DNA from: an uncultured Rikenellaceae bacterium | Lineage (GTDB): Bacteria > Bacteroidota > Bacteroidia > Bacteroidales > Rikenellaceae | Length of the DNA stretch: 64,000 nucleotides | Assembly (NCBI GenBank): GCA_910577285.1 | Contig: CAJTLO010000002.1 | Coordinates: forward strand, 62,001 to 126,000 | Direction: 5' to 3' | Shown here: piece by piece, positions 17,241 to 25,503 of the stretch | Layout of the letters: every line of letters starts with the position of its first letter | Position numbering within the stretch: position 1 is the first letter of the stretch | Translations under genes and position numbers: made by a program | Notes under the pieces: model-generated | Databases searched by the model: none | What the model saw: only the letters and a program-made list of their open reading frames with translations | Told to the model about the DNA's origin: nothing

Positions 17241-18557
17241 ATGAAAGAGGTTGTAAAAGTAAGCATATCGGGCATCGCATTCTCGTTCGCCCCGGACGCC
17301 TACGAGGTAATGAAAAGCTACCTCGACAGACTCGAGGCCGGCTACGCGAAGCAGCCCGACGGACGTGAGATCGTTGCCGACATCGAGGCACGCATCGCGG
17401 AACTGATCCTGAACGAACAGGAGAGCGACAGCGTGGTGAGCCGGCAGCTCGCCGAATCGGTAGTGGCCCAACTCGGCTTTCCGGACGAGCTGGAGGAGCA
17501 CGCAGACTCCGCGGAGAAACTCCCGAAACGACTCTACCGGAATCCCGAAGGTGCCGTACTGGGCGGCGTATGCTCCGGTCTGGGCACCTATTTCCGCACC
17601 GATCCCGTATGGATACGGCTTGCATTTTTCCTGCCGCTCCTGCTCATCGTACTCCCCACCCACGGCTTTTTCGGATCGCTGTTCGTGGCGGGCATCGTGC
17701 TCTACCTCATCCTGTGGATCGCCATTCCGATGGCGCGGACACCGCGACAAAGGCTCGAGATGCAGGGCGAAAGGGTCACCGCATCCTCCATCCGGGAGAA
17801 CTTCGCAGACGACGCCTCGGCCATGCCGCCCGCTCCGAAACGCCAACGGTCGGCCACGGTATGGGCCGATCTCGTCTACGCCGCGGGGCGCATCCTGCTG
17901 TTCCTGCTTAAAACGGCGGTATTCTTCATCGTGCTGGGTGTCAGCCTGGCCGCCATCGGATGCCTCATCGCACTCTTCGCGCTGCTGATAAGCGAAGAAC
18001 TGCCGGGCAGCGGAATGGTGATGGAAGCCTTCGCCGGCCTGGAGGGCATCACGCCGGGCCTCTATACCGGACTGCTGCTGATCGCGGTACTGATTCCGCT
18101 GCTCCTGATCGACTACTTCCTCCTGACCATCCTCTTCGGCTCGAGGGCTAACCGCACCTTCCTGCTGGCCGCATCGGTGCTGTGGATCGTACTGATCGTC
18201 TACCTCTCGGTAACCACGCTCCGGAATGCCGACAACCTGCACGAGGGGGCACGGCAGCTCGGATACGACATCGAAGAGTTCGAAGAGTTCGACGACTTCT
18301 ACGACCGCCACCGCAACGTCCGCGAACGGACAGGTGCATGGAACCGGAGCGAAGAGGCGGACGACGACCCCGTCATCGAAGAGCTCTCCCGCGAATACCT
18401 CGAAGAGGAATGGGACGAGAACAACGCCGATAACATCCGTGTGGAGATCACCGAAGACGGCGACAGAGTCGTCATCCGCAAAGTGGTTCTTCATCCCGAC
18501 AACCCCGCCGACACCCTCAGCGACGAACGCATCGTGGTCGGCCGACACACCCGATAA
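17241..18557 (+). CDS. PspC domain protein 3, long, multi-helix
   Basis: A 438-residue protein. The first ~95 residues repeat the N-terminal domain of PspC protein 1 (KVSISGIAFSFAPDAYEVMK). A PspC domain follows (GAVLGGVCSGLGTYFRTDP), then further membrane segments near residues 215-250, 270-300 and 310-330. The C-terminal ~100 residues are soluble and acidic (IEEFEEFDDFYDRHRN). The charged tail after the helices could be a partner-binding region, which is inference. Such long Bacteroidota PspC proteins next to PadR genes are familiar but not functionally characterised as far as I know. Confidence 0.88.
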   Translation: MKEVVKVSISGIAFSFAPDAYEVMKSYLDRLEAGYAKQPDGREIVADIEARIAELILNEQESDSVVSRQLAESVVAQLGFPDELEEHADSAEKLPKRLYRNPEGAVLGGVCSGLGTYFRTDPVWIRLAFFLPLLLIVLPTHGFFGSLFVAGIVLYLILWIAIPMARTPRQRLEMQGERVTASSIRENFADDASAMPPAPKRQRSATVWADLVYAAGRILLFLLKTAVFFIVLGVSLAAIGCLIALFALLISEELPGSGMVMEAFAGLEGITPGLYTGLLLIAVLIPLLLIDYFLLTILFGSRANRTFLLAASVLWIVLIVYLSVTTLRNADNLHEGARQLGYDIEEFEEFDDFYDRHRNVRERTGAWNRSEEADDDPVIEELSREYLEEEWDENNADNIRVEITEDGDRVVIRKVVLHPDNPADTLSDERIVVGRHTR

Positions 18558-18602
18558 AACCTTCACACCGGTCCAACGACCGGAAACAATAAAAACGATA
18601 CC

Positions 18603-18974
18603 ATGGAAGTGATAAACGACAGTCGGCCGCCGCAGCGGCCGCAAAAGAGAAAAGAGGGCAACCTGGCCGGCAACATCTACCTCGGAGGCATCCTCGTGAC
18701 CATCGGACTGATCTGGCTGCTCTACAACATCGGATGGATCGGCTACGGCCTCTTCCACGCGCTCTTCTCGTGGCAGATGCTGCTGGTGGCCACGGGCGGT
18801 TTCCTGCTGGCACTCCGCCGATGGGGCGCAGGCCTGCTGACGGGCGGACTCGGCATTCTTTTCATGGCGATGGACGTGCTGAACATCCACCTCTCCTTCA
18901 GCAAAATCGTACTTCCGGTTCTGCTCATGGCGGCGGGCATCGCGCTGATCATTTCGCGGGCGGCAAAACAATGA
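18603..18974 (+). CDS. Small membrane protein, LiaF-transmembrane/DUF5668-like
   Basis: A 123-residue protein with a basic N-terminus (RPPQRPQKRKEGN) and four closely spaced hydrophobic helices from residue 27 to 118, resembling the membrane part of LiaF/DUF5668 proteins. It is the last gene of the PspC/PadR operon, 45 bases after the previous stop. Together with the PspC proteins it suggests a membrane-sensing complex; the role is inferred only. Confidence 0.8.
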   Translation: MEVINDSRPPQRPQKRKEGNLAGNIYLGGILVTIGLIWLLYNIGWIGYGLFHALFSWQMLLVATGGFLLALRRWGAGLLTGGLGILFMAMDVLNIHLSFSKIVLPVLLMAAGIALIISRAAKQ

Positions 18975-19087
18975 TGCGACAGGGCGCATCCTCCGCATCA
19001 TCCGGCCAGGGGAAGCCGTCCCGCCGCGCGGCCCTCTGCCGGTGGGGAAAGGTTCCGGCCGGGGCGACGCAAGCGCCCCCGCGCACG

Positions 19088-19621
19088 TCAGCGAACTCTG
19101 TCGAAAAAGATGTTCTTGCCGCTGACCGAGAGGGGAATGGCATAAATCACGGAACAGTCGTCGAGAAAACCCAGCTCCTTCGCGGCAACGCCCGCGGAAT
19201 AGAGGATACGGTTGTCCACCCGGCAATCCGCCGCCACGGCGACGGCGCTTCCCACGGCGATACCGAGGTCGGTAACGTCGAACACGCAGGGAACCGAAGG
19301 TGCGCTCTCGCGCTTTTCGCGACAGGTAGGATACCCGCAAAGGGCACAATTCAGGCCGCGCACCTCATGGCGGCAGCCGATCAGCACGACGGCCTGCGAA
19401 TGCGCGACTCCCTCGGCGTCGCGCAGGAAAAAGGCTTTTCCGTCGCGTTCGCCGATCTCGCGCATTTTATGGGCGAGCCGCGTAAGGCGCGACAGGCCCA
19501 GGGCGGCAATATCGAGGTGATCCGCTCCGCACCCCTTCGGTGCGGTTCTCGCGGCCGTCATCATCGCCCTGGCCACCGACATTACATACTCTTCTCTCGA
19601 CTCGTTCTCTCTGATTATCAT
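19088..19621 (-). CDS. DUF2148 domain protein
   Basis: A 177-residue protein with the DUF2148 pattern: GCGADHLDIAALG in the N-terminal half, RDAEGVAHSQAVVLIGC, and a cysteine-rich segment LNCALCGYPTCREK followed by another Cys (SVPC). That arrangement suggests an iron-sulfur or other metal site, and such proteins are often labelled ferredoxin-like. No signal peptide. Monocistronic between convergent and divergent neighbours. Function unknown. Confidence 0.88.
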   Translation of the reverse strand: MIIRENESREEYVMSVARAMMTAARTAPKGCGADHLDIAALGLSRLTRLAHKMREIGERDGKAFFLRDAEGVAHSQAVVLIGCRHEVRGLNCALCGYPTCREKRESAPSVPCVFDVTDLGIAVGSAVAVAADCRVDNRILYSAGVAAKELGFLDDCSVIYAIPLSVSGKNIFFDRVR

Positions 19622-19840
19622 GATTCAATCCGTTCTACATCGACAAGCCCCCCGCAAAGGGCCGGAGATGCAAAGATACCGGTAATCGGAGCTTTTCCGC
19701 AAAAGAGAACCGCGAAAAACACCCCGGGAAAAGAACGAGCGAAAGATAGGGAAGAGTTTGGAGCGGAAATTGCACGCCCAACCGAAAACACAACGACGAA
19801 TAACCCCGAAAGGGACGACAATCATTAAAAATCGACTATC

Positions 19841-20278
19841 ATGAAAAAACTGACACTCCTCCTGCTCGGCCTGGTGGCACTCCAGACGACGGCATGCGGC
19901 GCGAACGACAAACCCATCAAGGTCACCGACCTGCCCCGTCCGGCACAGGAATTCATCTCGACACACATGCCCGACCACAAGGTGGCGATGGCGAAGATGG
20001 ATGCCGAACTTTTCGACAAGAGCTACGAGGTGATCTTCGCCAACGGCGACAAGGTCGAATTCGACCGATCGGGCGAATGGACCGACGTGGAGTATCTCGA
20101 AGGTGCCGTTCCGGCAGCGATCGTTCCGGCAGCGATCGCGAAGTACGTGGCTGCAAACTACCCGGATGCCTACATCCGGAGCATCGACCGCGACCGCCAC
20201 GACTACGAGGTGAAACTCTCCAATCTCTGGGAGATCAAGTTCGACCTCGACTTCAACGTCATCGACCTGGACAACTGA
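19841..20278 (+). CDS. PepSY-like periplasmic lipoprotein
   Basis: A 145-residue exported protein with a lipoprotein-type signal (LLLGLVALQTTAC, Cys19). Two PepSY-like halves follow (LPRPAQEFISTHMPDHKVAM...SYEVIFANGDKVEFD and IAKYVAANYPDAYIRSIDRD...YEVKLSN). The linker contains an exact in-frame 15-bp tandem duplication at 20108-20137 giving VPAAI twice. Small PepSY-like lipoproteins are abundant in Bacteroidales and of unknown role. Confidence 0.85.
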   Translation: MKKLTLLLLGLVALQTTACGANDKPIKVTDLPRPAQEFISTHMPDHKVAMAKMDAELFDKSYEVIFANGDKVEFDRSGEWTDVEYLEGAVPAAIVPAAIAKYVAANYPDAYIRSIDRDRHDYEVKLSNLWEIKFDLDFNVIDLDN

Positions 20279-20389
20279 TCCGGAATCCGGCATCGGAATG
20301 CACGGCCGCAACGCCGGTGCTTCCTCGCGACATACGGCCCGGCGGCCCCCTTCGCCGTCCGCCGGACAACCCTACGACACCAACGCCAT

Positions 20390-20431
20390 AATCAAAGGGA
20401 GGAGAACGCATTTGTTCTCCTCCCTTTGATT
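20390..20431. terminator. Strong hairpin terminator
   Basis: A perfect 18-bp stem (20390-20407 with 20414-20431) with a 6-base loop. The stem ends in AT-rich sequence but there is no long T-run. It separates the PepSY-like gene from the next lipoprotein gene. Confidence 0.7.
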
Positions 20432-20604
20432 ATTTCCCTACCCCTAAAATTACAAACGACATCCGAGCCGCCGTACGCCAATTCTTAACACGCATTCCCA
20501 CTCTCCTCTTTCATAAGTATAAAAACAAATTCCGTAGGGAATTTTTATTCAATCTATTTATTATCTTTATTAACAAGACACTAACACTAAAACGCCCCTG
20601 TACA

Positions 20605-21105
20605 ATGAAAAAATTTCTTTTACCGGTATTAGCGGCGATGCTGATGATACCGACAAGCTGTAACAACAGCCAGCCCGAACCGCTATCTCCACGCGGCCTG
20701 AGCTACTTTTACATCCAAAACGATTTGGACATAGACCTTGAATTTGCAGGGCCCTATTATCAGGAACCAGGAACACAGCTTGTTCAGGAGGGATATCGCA
20801 CACCCGGAACGCCTGATCTTCCTAAAAGATTCCAAGTCAATCTATACCGCAAAATACTTTTACCTGCGCACACCAAAACGCTCGTAAAAGTATTTGAAAG
20901 CCCGGACAACACCGAACCGTCCAACTGTTTCTACTACGCCAATATCATCCGTTTCAACGGGCTGTGCCAAGTGTATCCGAAAGGCGATTATGATTGGAAA
21001 CACAAAAACATATGGTCTTACGAACATTGGCACTATACGCGCACAGACCAATGGACGGCCGAGTACATAATGACCGTCGACCACGATATCTGGAACGATT
21101 GGTAA
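20605..21105 (+). CDS. Lipoprotein of unknown function
   Basis: A 166-residue protein with a clear lipoprotein signal (LPVLAAMLMIPTSC, Cys19), then a beta-rich sequence high in aromatic residues (Tyr, Trp, Phe). The C-terminal pattern, Trp/Tyr-rich strands ending in AEYIMTVDHDIW, is reminiscent of the lipoprotein at 51075-51536. Local GC is lower than in the surrounding genes, suggesting it is accessory. A weak promoter candidate (TATCTTTA) lies about 35 bases upstream. No family recognised. Confidence 0.75.
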   Translation: MKKFLLPVLAAMLMIPTSCNNSQPEPLSPRGLSYFYIQNDLDIDLEFAGPYYQEPGTQLVQEGYRTPGTPDLPKRFQVNLYRKILLPAHTKTLVKVFESPDNTEPSNCFYYANIIRFNGLCQVYPKGDYDWKHKNIWSYEHWHYTRTDQWTAEYIMTVDHDIWNDW

Positions 21106-21145
21106 CAAGCGATAATACCTAAACAAACCTTTAAACCCTAAAGTT

Positions 21146-21229
21146 ATGAAACCTGTTTCCAAATCCACCGCAGCATTATTGGCTTTTCCCAACTACAGCG
21201 CACGTATCCTGCTTAGCGAACAACCCTAA
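21146..21229 (+). CDS. Very short ORF, doubtful
   Basis: A 27-codon frame starting MKPVSKSTAALLAF, preceded by the CTAAAGTT-type leader common before Bacteroidota start codons, 40 bases after the lipoprotein gene and before a bidirectional terminator. The N-terminus looks like the beginning of a signal peptide, but the frame stops immediately afterwards. It may be a small peptide or the stub of a lost gene. Confidence 0.25.
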   Translation: MKPVSKSTAALLAFPNYSARILLSEQP

Positions 21230-21260
21230 ATCTCCCGATGAAGGCCGCACCGGGCCGAAG

Positions 21261-21308
21261 CCGAGAAGGGGAGAAACGATTAAATCGTTCCTCCCCTTCT
21301 CGGTTTTT
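21261..21308. terminator. Bidirectional terminator between convergent genes
   Basis: A 13-bp stem (CCGAGAAGGGGAG at 21261-21273 with its complement at 21291-21303) is followed by TTTTT on the plus strand. It serves the upstream lipoprotein gene and probably the convergent gene at 21352. Confidence 0.75.
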
Positions 21309-21351
21309 CACGACGGACGGAAACCGCCCGACGCACCCGGAAGACACTCCC

Positions 21352-22623
21352 CTATTCGGGTTGCCCTTCGAAATATTTGTCCGCCACGCGCGGCATCTCC
21401 TTCTGGTATTCGCCCTTGGCGAGCTTTTCGCGGCAAGCCTCGAAACAGTCGAGCGTATACGCCACGTCATCCAGGGTATGAACCGCCGTAGGAATGATGC
21501 GCAGGATGATCTCGCCCTTGGGTATCACCGGATAGGTCACCACCGAGCAGAAGAGGTTGAAGCGTTCGCGCAGGTCGTACACCAGGTTGGTGGCCTCCTC
21601 CACGCCACCCTTCATATAGACGGGAGTCACGGGAGAGAGCGTACCGCCGATATCGAACCCTTTGTCGCGGAATCCCTGCTGCAGGGCACGGGTAATGGTC
21701 CACAACCGCTCGCGGTATTCGGGATGGGTTTCGATGAGTTCAAGACGCTTGAGCGCACCGATCACCATGGGCATCGGAAGACTCTTGGCGAACTGCTGCG
21801 ACCGCATGTTGTAACGGAAGAAGTCGATCAGGTATTTGTCGCCGCAGACGAAAGCACCGATACCGGCCATCGACTTGGCGAAGGTGTTGAAGAGCACGTC
21901 CACCCCGTCCACGCAGTTGAAATGGTGGGCGGTACCGCGGCCGTCGGGGCCCATCGTACCGAAACCGTGGGCATCGTCCACGAGGAAGGTGAAGTCGAAA
22001 TCCTTCTTCATCGCCACGATCTCGTCCAGCTTGCCCAGGTCGCCCTTCATGCCGAATACGCCCTCGGTGATGACGAGGATACCGCCGCCGGTCTCCTTCA
22101 CGAGTTCCGTGGCACGGCCCAGTTCCACGCGGAGCCGCTCCATGTCGTTATGCGGATAGACGAAACGCTTGCCCATGTGCATGCGCAGACCGTCGATGAT
22201 GCAGGCATGCGCCTCGGAGTCGTATACCACCACGTCGCGACGGGTGAGCAGGCAGTCGATGATGGACAACATGCCCTGGTAGCCGAAGTTGAGCAGAAAA
22301 GCATCCTTCTTGCCGACGAACTTCGCCAGCCGGCGCTCCAGCTCTTCGTGGTATTTGGTCTGACCGCTCATCATGCGCGCACCCATCGGGGCCGCCATAC
22401 CGAACTCTACGGCACCCAAAGCATCGGCTTTGCGGACCTCCGAATGGTTGGCCAGTCCGAGGTAGTTGTTGAGGCTCCAGTTAAGAACCTCCTTGCCGCG
22501 GAATTTCATGCGGGGACCGATGTCGCCTTCGAGCTTGGGGAATGCGAAATAACCGTGGGCATAGTCGATATACTGCCCGATAGGTCCGCCGGAGTTCTGC
22601 CTGATTCTCTCTAAGATGTTCAC
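21352..22623 (-). CDS. Alpha-oxoamine synthase (serine palmitoyltransferase / cysteate acyltransferase type)
   Basis: A 423-residue PLP enzyme of aminotransferase fold I. It has the VDDAHGFGTMG motif at about 215-225 and a PLP lysine at about Lys250 (FNTFAKSMAGIGAF). That active-site loop is closer to serine palmitoyltransferases (TFSKS) than to BioF or 2-amino-3-ketobutyrate ligase (TLSKA). In Bacteroidota such enzymes start sphingolipid synthesis from serine, or sulfonolipid synthesis from cysteate, by condensation with a fatty acyl thioester. The sequence alone does not choose between them. Automatic pipelines may call it KBL or BioF. Confidence 0.85.
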   Translation of the reverse strand: MNILERIRQNSGGPIGQYIDYAHGYFAFPKLEGDIGPRMKFRGKEVLNWSLNNYLGLANHSEVRKADALGAVEFGMAAPMGARMMSGQTKYHEELERRLAKFVGKKDAFLLNFGYQGMLSIIDCLLTRRDVVVYDSEAHACIIDGLRMHMGKRFVYPHNDMERLRVELGRATELVKETGGGILVITEGVFGMKGDLGKLDEIVAMKKDFDFTFLVDDAHGFGTMGPDGRGTAHHFNCVDGVDVLFNTFAKSMAGIGAFVCGDKYLIDFFRYNMRSQQFAKSLPMPMVIGALKRLELIETHPEYRERLWTITRALQQGFRDKGFDIGGTLSPVTPVYMKGGVEEATNLVYDLRERFNLFCSVVTYPVIPKGEIILRIIPTAVHTLDDVAYTLDCFEACREKLAKGEYQKEMPRVADKYFEGQPE

Positions 22624-22730
22624 TTGAATATGTTTTAGAAGTTATCTATCGTCCGTATCGGCGGTTCGCCGAATGAGGTCGGACAAATTTAGCCATTATT
22701 ACTGAAAGTAAGAGAAAATGCAATAAACTT

Positions 22731-22761
22731 TTTTGCGTCTCGTTAAAGTTGCGTAACTTTG
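22731..22761 (+). promoter_or_regulatory. Promoter of bamD-rpoZ
   Basis: TTTTG (22731-22735), an 18-base spacer and TAACTTTG (22754-22761) match the Bacteroidota consensus. Predicted start near 22767, about 37 bases before the bamD ATG. Confidence 0.75.
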
Positions 22762-22803
22762 TGCGCATTTGCACCGTGCACGCCTGTATAAACCAACGAC
22801 ATC

Positions 22804-23622
22804 ATGACGAAACCGCTCCTGAGAATAACGGTCTGCACCGCGGCCCTGCTGCTTGCGGCGGGATGCAGCGGCTACAACAAACTGCTGAAAAGCAACGACA
22901 AGGAACGGATGTATCAGGCTGCGTTCGAGTATTTCGAGGCGGGCAAGTACGACAAGACGCTGCAACTTTTCGAGGAGATAGCCCCCTACTACCAGGGGAC
23001 CGCACGCGAAGACACCATCCTGTTCTATACCGCCGACGCCCATTACCGCTCCCGCGACTACCAGTTGAGCTCCATGGAGTTCGACGACTTCCGCAACCGG
23101 TTCGGCCGGAGTCCGTTCGTGGAGGAGGCCGAGTACAAATACGCGATGGGGTTCTACTACCTCTCGCCGCAGCCCAACCGCGACCAGACCTCGACCTACA
23201 TGGCCATCACCAGCATCAACGAATACCTCCAGCGCTACCCCAACTCGCTGAAGAAACAGTTGTGCCTCCTGCGCCTCGACGAGCTCCAGCAGACGCTGTA
23301 CGACAAGTCGTTTTTCAATGCACGGACCTACTACAAGATCGGCCGCCACAAATCGGCGGTGATCGCCCTGCGGAACGCGCTCCGGGAGTACCCCGAAACC
23401 CCGCACCGGGAGGAGATCCTCTACCTCACCGTCAAGTCGTGCTACGAACTGGCCACCAACTCGGTGGAATCGATGCAACGCGACCGCTACCTCGACATGC
23501 TGGATGCCTACTACACGTTCGTGGGCGATTTTCCGGAGAGCCGCTACCGCCGCGAGCTCGACCGGCTTCAGAAAGCCGCGAGGGAATACCTCGGCACACA
23601 CCAGACCGAAGCAACAGAATAA
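22804..23622 (+). CDS. bamD: Outer-membrane assembly lipoprotein BamD
   Basis: A 272-residue TPR lipoprotein of the BAM complex, which inserts beta-barrel proteins into the outer membrane. The signal peptide ends at Cys21 (LLLAAGC), then SGYNKLLKSND and TPR repeats (FEYFEAGKYDKTLQLFEEIA, YRSRDYQLSSMEFDDFRNRF, SFFNARTYYKIGRHKSAVIA). Length and order match Bacteroidota BamD. It is followed 14 bases later by the RNA polymerase omega gene, a conserved arrangement in the group. Confidence 0.95.
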   Translation: MTKPLLRITVCTAALLLAAGCSGYNKLLKSNDKERMYQAAFEYFEAGKYDKTLQLFEEIAPYYQGTAREDTILFYTADAHYRSRDYQLSSMEFDDFRNRFGRSPFVEEAEYKYAMGFYYLSPQPNRDQTSTYMAITSINEYLQRYPNSLKKQLCLLRLDELQQTLYDKSFFNARTYYKIGRHKSAVIALRNALREYPETPHREEILYLTVKSCYELATNSVESMQRDRYLDMLDAYYTFVGDFPESRYRRELDRLQKAAREYLGTHQTEATE

Positions 23623-23636
23623 GAAACAAGCATACC

Positions 23637-23972
23637 ATGGACATCAAGAAAAATAACGTGCCCAACAACACGGTGACACGGAAACTGACCGACCTCGACT
23701 CCCCCACGGGCAACATCTACGAATCGCTGGTGGTCATATCGCGCCGGGCCAATCAGATCGCCACGCAGGTCAAACAGGAGTTGAACCGTAAGCTGGCCGA
23801 CTTCTCGACCACCACCGATACGCTGGAAGAGACGTTCGAGAACCGCGAGCAGATCGAAATATCCCGCTACTACGAGCGGCTTCCGAAACCCACCCTGATC
23901 GCGACGGAGGAGTTCCTGGAGGGCGAAGTCTATTTCCGCAACGCAACCCCCGATTCCGAACAGCAGCAATAA
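23637..23972 (+). CDS. rpoZ: DNA-directed RNA polymerase omega subunit (Rpb6-like)
   Basis: A 111-residue protein of the Bacteroidota omega/Rpb6 type. The conserved core is GNIYESLVVISRRANQIA. The C-terminus (ERLPKPTLIATEEFLEGEV) is typical of the lineage. It helps assemble and stabilise the beta' subunit. The ATG at 23637 and its place after bamD agree with the usual gene order. Confidence 0.92.
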   Translation: MDIKKNNVPNNTVTRKLTDLDSPTGNIYESLVVISRRANQIATQVKQELNRKLADFSTTTDTLEETFENREQIEISRYYERLPKPTLIATEEFLEGEVYFRNATPDSEQQQ

Positions 23973-24089
23973 TTCCAGGCCTTCCTGCTCCGACGCCAAG
24001 GAGGGATTCGTCCCGTCGTCCACCGGACCGACAGCGGAAAGATTCCCCTCCGGCAACCGCGCCGAGCACGGCACTCCGTACCGACCGAA

Positions 24090-24632
24090 ATGTTCTCAGG
24101 CAAGCACATACTCTTGGGTGTCACGGGCAGCATCGCCGCCTACAAGGCCGCCGTACTCACGCGGAGCCTCGTCAGGGAAGGGGCACAGGTGCAGGTGGTC
24201 ATGACACCGCTTGCCAAACAGTTCATCACGCCCCTCACGATGGCCACGCTCTCCCGCAACCCCATTCTCGTGGACTTCTTCGATCCGGAAAACGGCGCGT
24301 GGAACAGCCACGTGAGCCTGGGCGAGTGGGCCGACCTCTACCTCATCGCCCCCGCCACGGCCAACACCCTCGGCAAAATGGCCCACGGCATCGCCGACAA
24401 CCTCCTGCTGACCTGCTACCTTTCGGCACGGTGCCCCGTCGCCGTAGCTCCCGCCATGGACCTGGACATGTACGCCCACCCCACCACGCAGGAGAACATC
24501 GCAAAACTGCGGTCGCTCGGCGTACACATCGTCGAACCCGGCGCCGGGGAGCTGGCGAGCGGCCTCACGGGCAAGGGCCGCATGGCCGAACCGGAAGAGA
24601 TCGTCGACCAGATGCGCAGGATACTATCGTAA
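24090..24632 (+). CDS. coaC: Phosphopantothenoylcysteine decarboxylase (CoaC part, separate)
   Basis: A 180-residue flavoprotein of the HFCD family, the first half of what is usually one CoaBC protein. It decarboxylates 4'-phosphopantothenoylcysteine in CoA synthesis. Seen are GVTGSIAAYKA (10-20), the catalytic His74 (NSHVSLGEWADL), and PAMDLDMY (121-128) in the PxMNxxMW position. The loop ELASGLTGKGRM has Ser157 where E. coli Dfp has the essential Cys158. The frame ends in TAA and coaB starts 2 bases later in a different frame, so the two activities are separate polypeptides. Confidence 0.88.
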   Translation: MFSGKHILLGVTGSIAAYKAAVLTRSLVREGAQVQVVMTPLAKQFITPLTMATLSRNPILVDFFDPENGAWNSHVSLGEWADLYLIAPATANTLGKMAHGIADNLLLTCYLSARCPVAVAPAMDLDMYAHPTTQENIAKLRSLGVHIVEPGAGELASGLTGKGRMAEPEEIVDQMRRILS

Positions 24633-24634
24633 CC

Positions 24635-25300
24635 ATGTCGCTCGCAGGAAAATACCTTCTCGTCACGGCCGGACCGACCATCGAACCGCTCGATCCGGTA
24701 CGTTTCCTTTCCAACCACTCCACCGGCAAGATGGGCTACGCGATAGCCGGCGAACTCGCCACCCGCGGCGCCCGCGTCGCCCTCATCAGCGGCCGGACAA
24801 ACCTCGCCGCCCCGGCGGGCGTCGAACGCATCGACGTGCTTTCGGCCGAGGAGATGTACCGTGCGGTGATGGAACGCTTTCCGCAGGCCGACGGTGCCGT
24901 GATGTGCGCAGCGGTGGCCGACTATACGCCTGCACAGGTGAGCACGACCAAGTTGAAGAAAGGCGAAGGCGACCTGGTCATCCGCCTCAAACGGACGAAA
25001 GACATCGCCGCCGAAGCGGGGCGCACGAAGGGCGGACGGCTGCTGGTGGGTTTCGCACTCGAAACGGACCACGAACGCGACAACGCCCTCGACAAGATGC
25101 GCCGCAAACACTTCGACTTCATCGTCCTCAACTCGCTGCGCGACCCGGGAGCGGGATTCGCCGGCGACACCAACAAAATCACCCTGATGGATGCGCAGGG
25201 CGGCATCGACGAATATCCGCTCGAGACGAAATCCGCCGCCGCGGTCCGTATCGCCGACCGCATCGAACGCTGGTTCTCCGACCGGCCGGCGACACGCTGA
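24635..25300 (+). CDS. coaB: Phosphopantothenate-cysteine ligase (CoaB part, separate)
   Basis: A 221-residue Rossmann-like protein, the second half of CoaBC, joining phosphopantothenate and cysteine in a CTP-dependent reaction. It begins MSLAGKYLLVTAGPTIEPLD, matching the domain start right after the linker in fused CoaBC. It continues with NHSTGKMGYAIA, AAVADYTPA and TNKITLMD. The start lies 2 bases after the coaC stop, so the proteins are surely co-translated and probably act together. Confidence 0.9.
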   Translation: MSLAGKYLLVTAGPTIEPLDPVRFLSNHSTGKMGYAIAGELATRGARVALISGRTNLAAPAGVERIDVLSAEEMYRAVMERFPQADGAVMCAAVADYTPAQVSTTKLKKGEGDLVIRLKRTKDIAAEAGRTKGGRLLVGFALETDHERDNALDKMRRKHFDFIVLNSLRDPGAGFAGDTNKITLMDAQGGIDEYPLETKSAAAVRIADRIERWFSDRPATR

Positions 25301-25503
25301 TCCCCGCACAACGGCACGCCCCTTCTCCCGCTTCCGTCTCCCTTTTCGGACCTCTCCTCTCTCCCCCGGCCCTTCCGCAGCCCGGCCCCTTTCCGCCGCG
25401 ACGCGTAAAAATCCGCGCCTCTTCCCTTACGGAATGGAACCCTGTTTTACCATTATCCGTTTTTTATCACTATTTTTACGGGGTAAATTTCCAAGGCAGA
25501 GTC

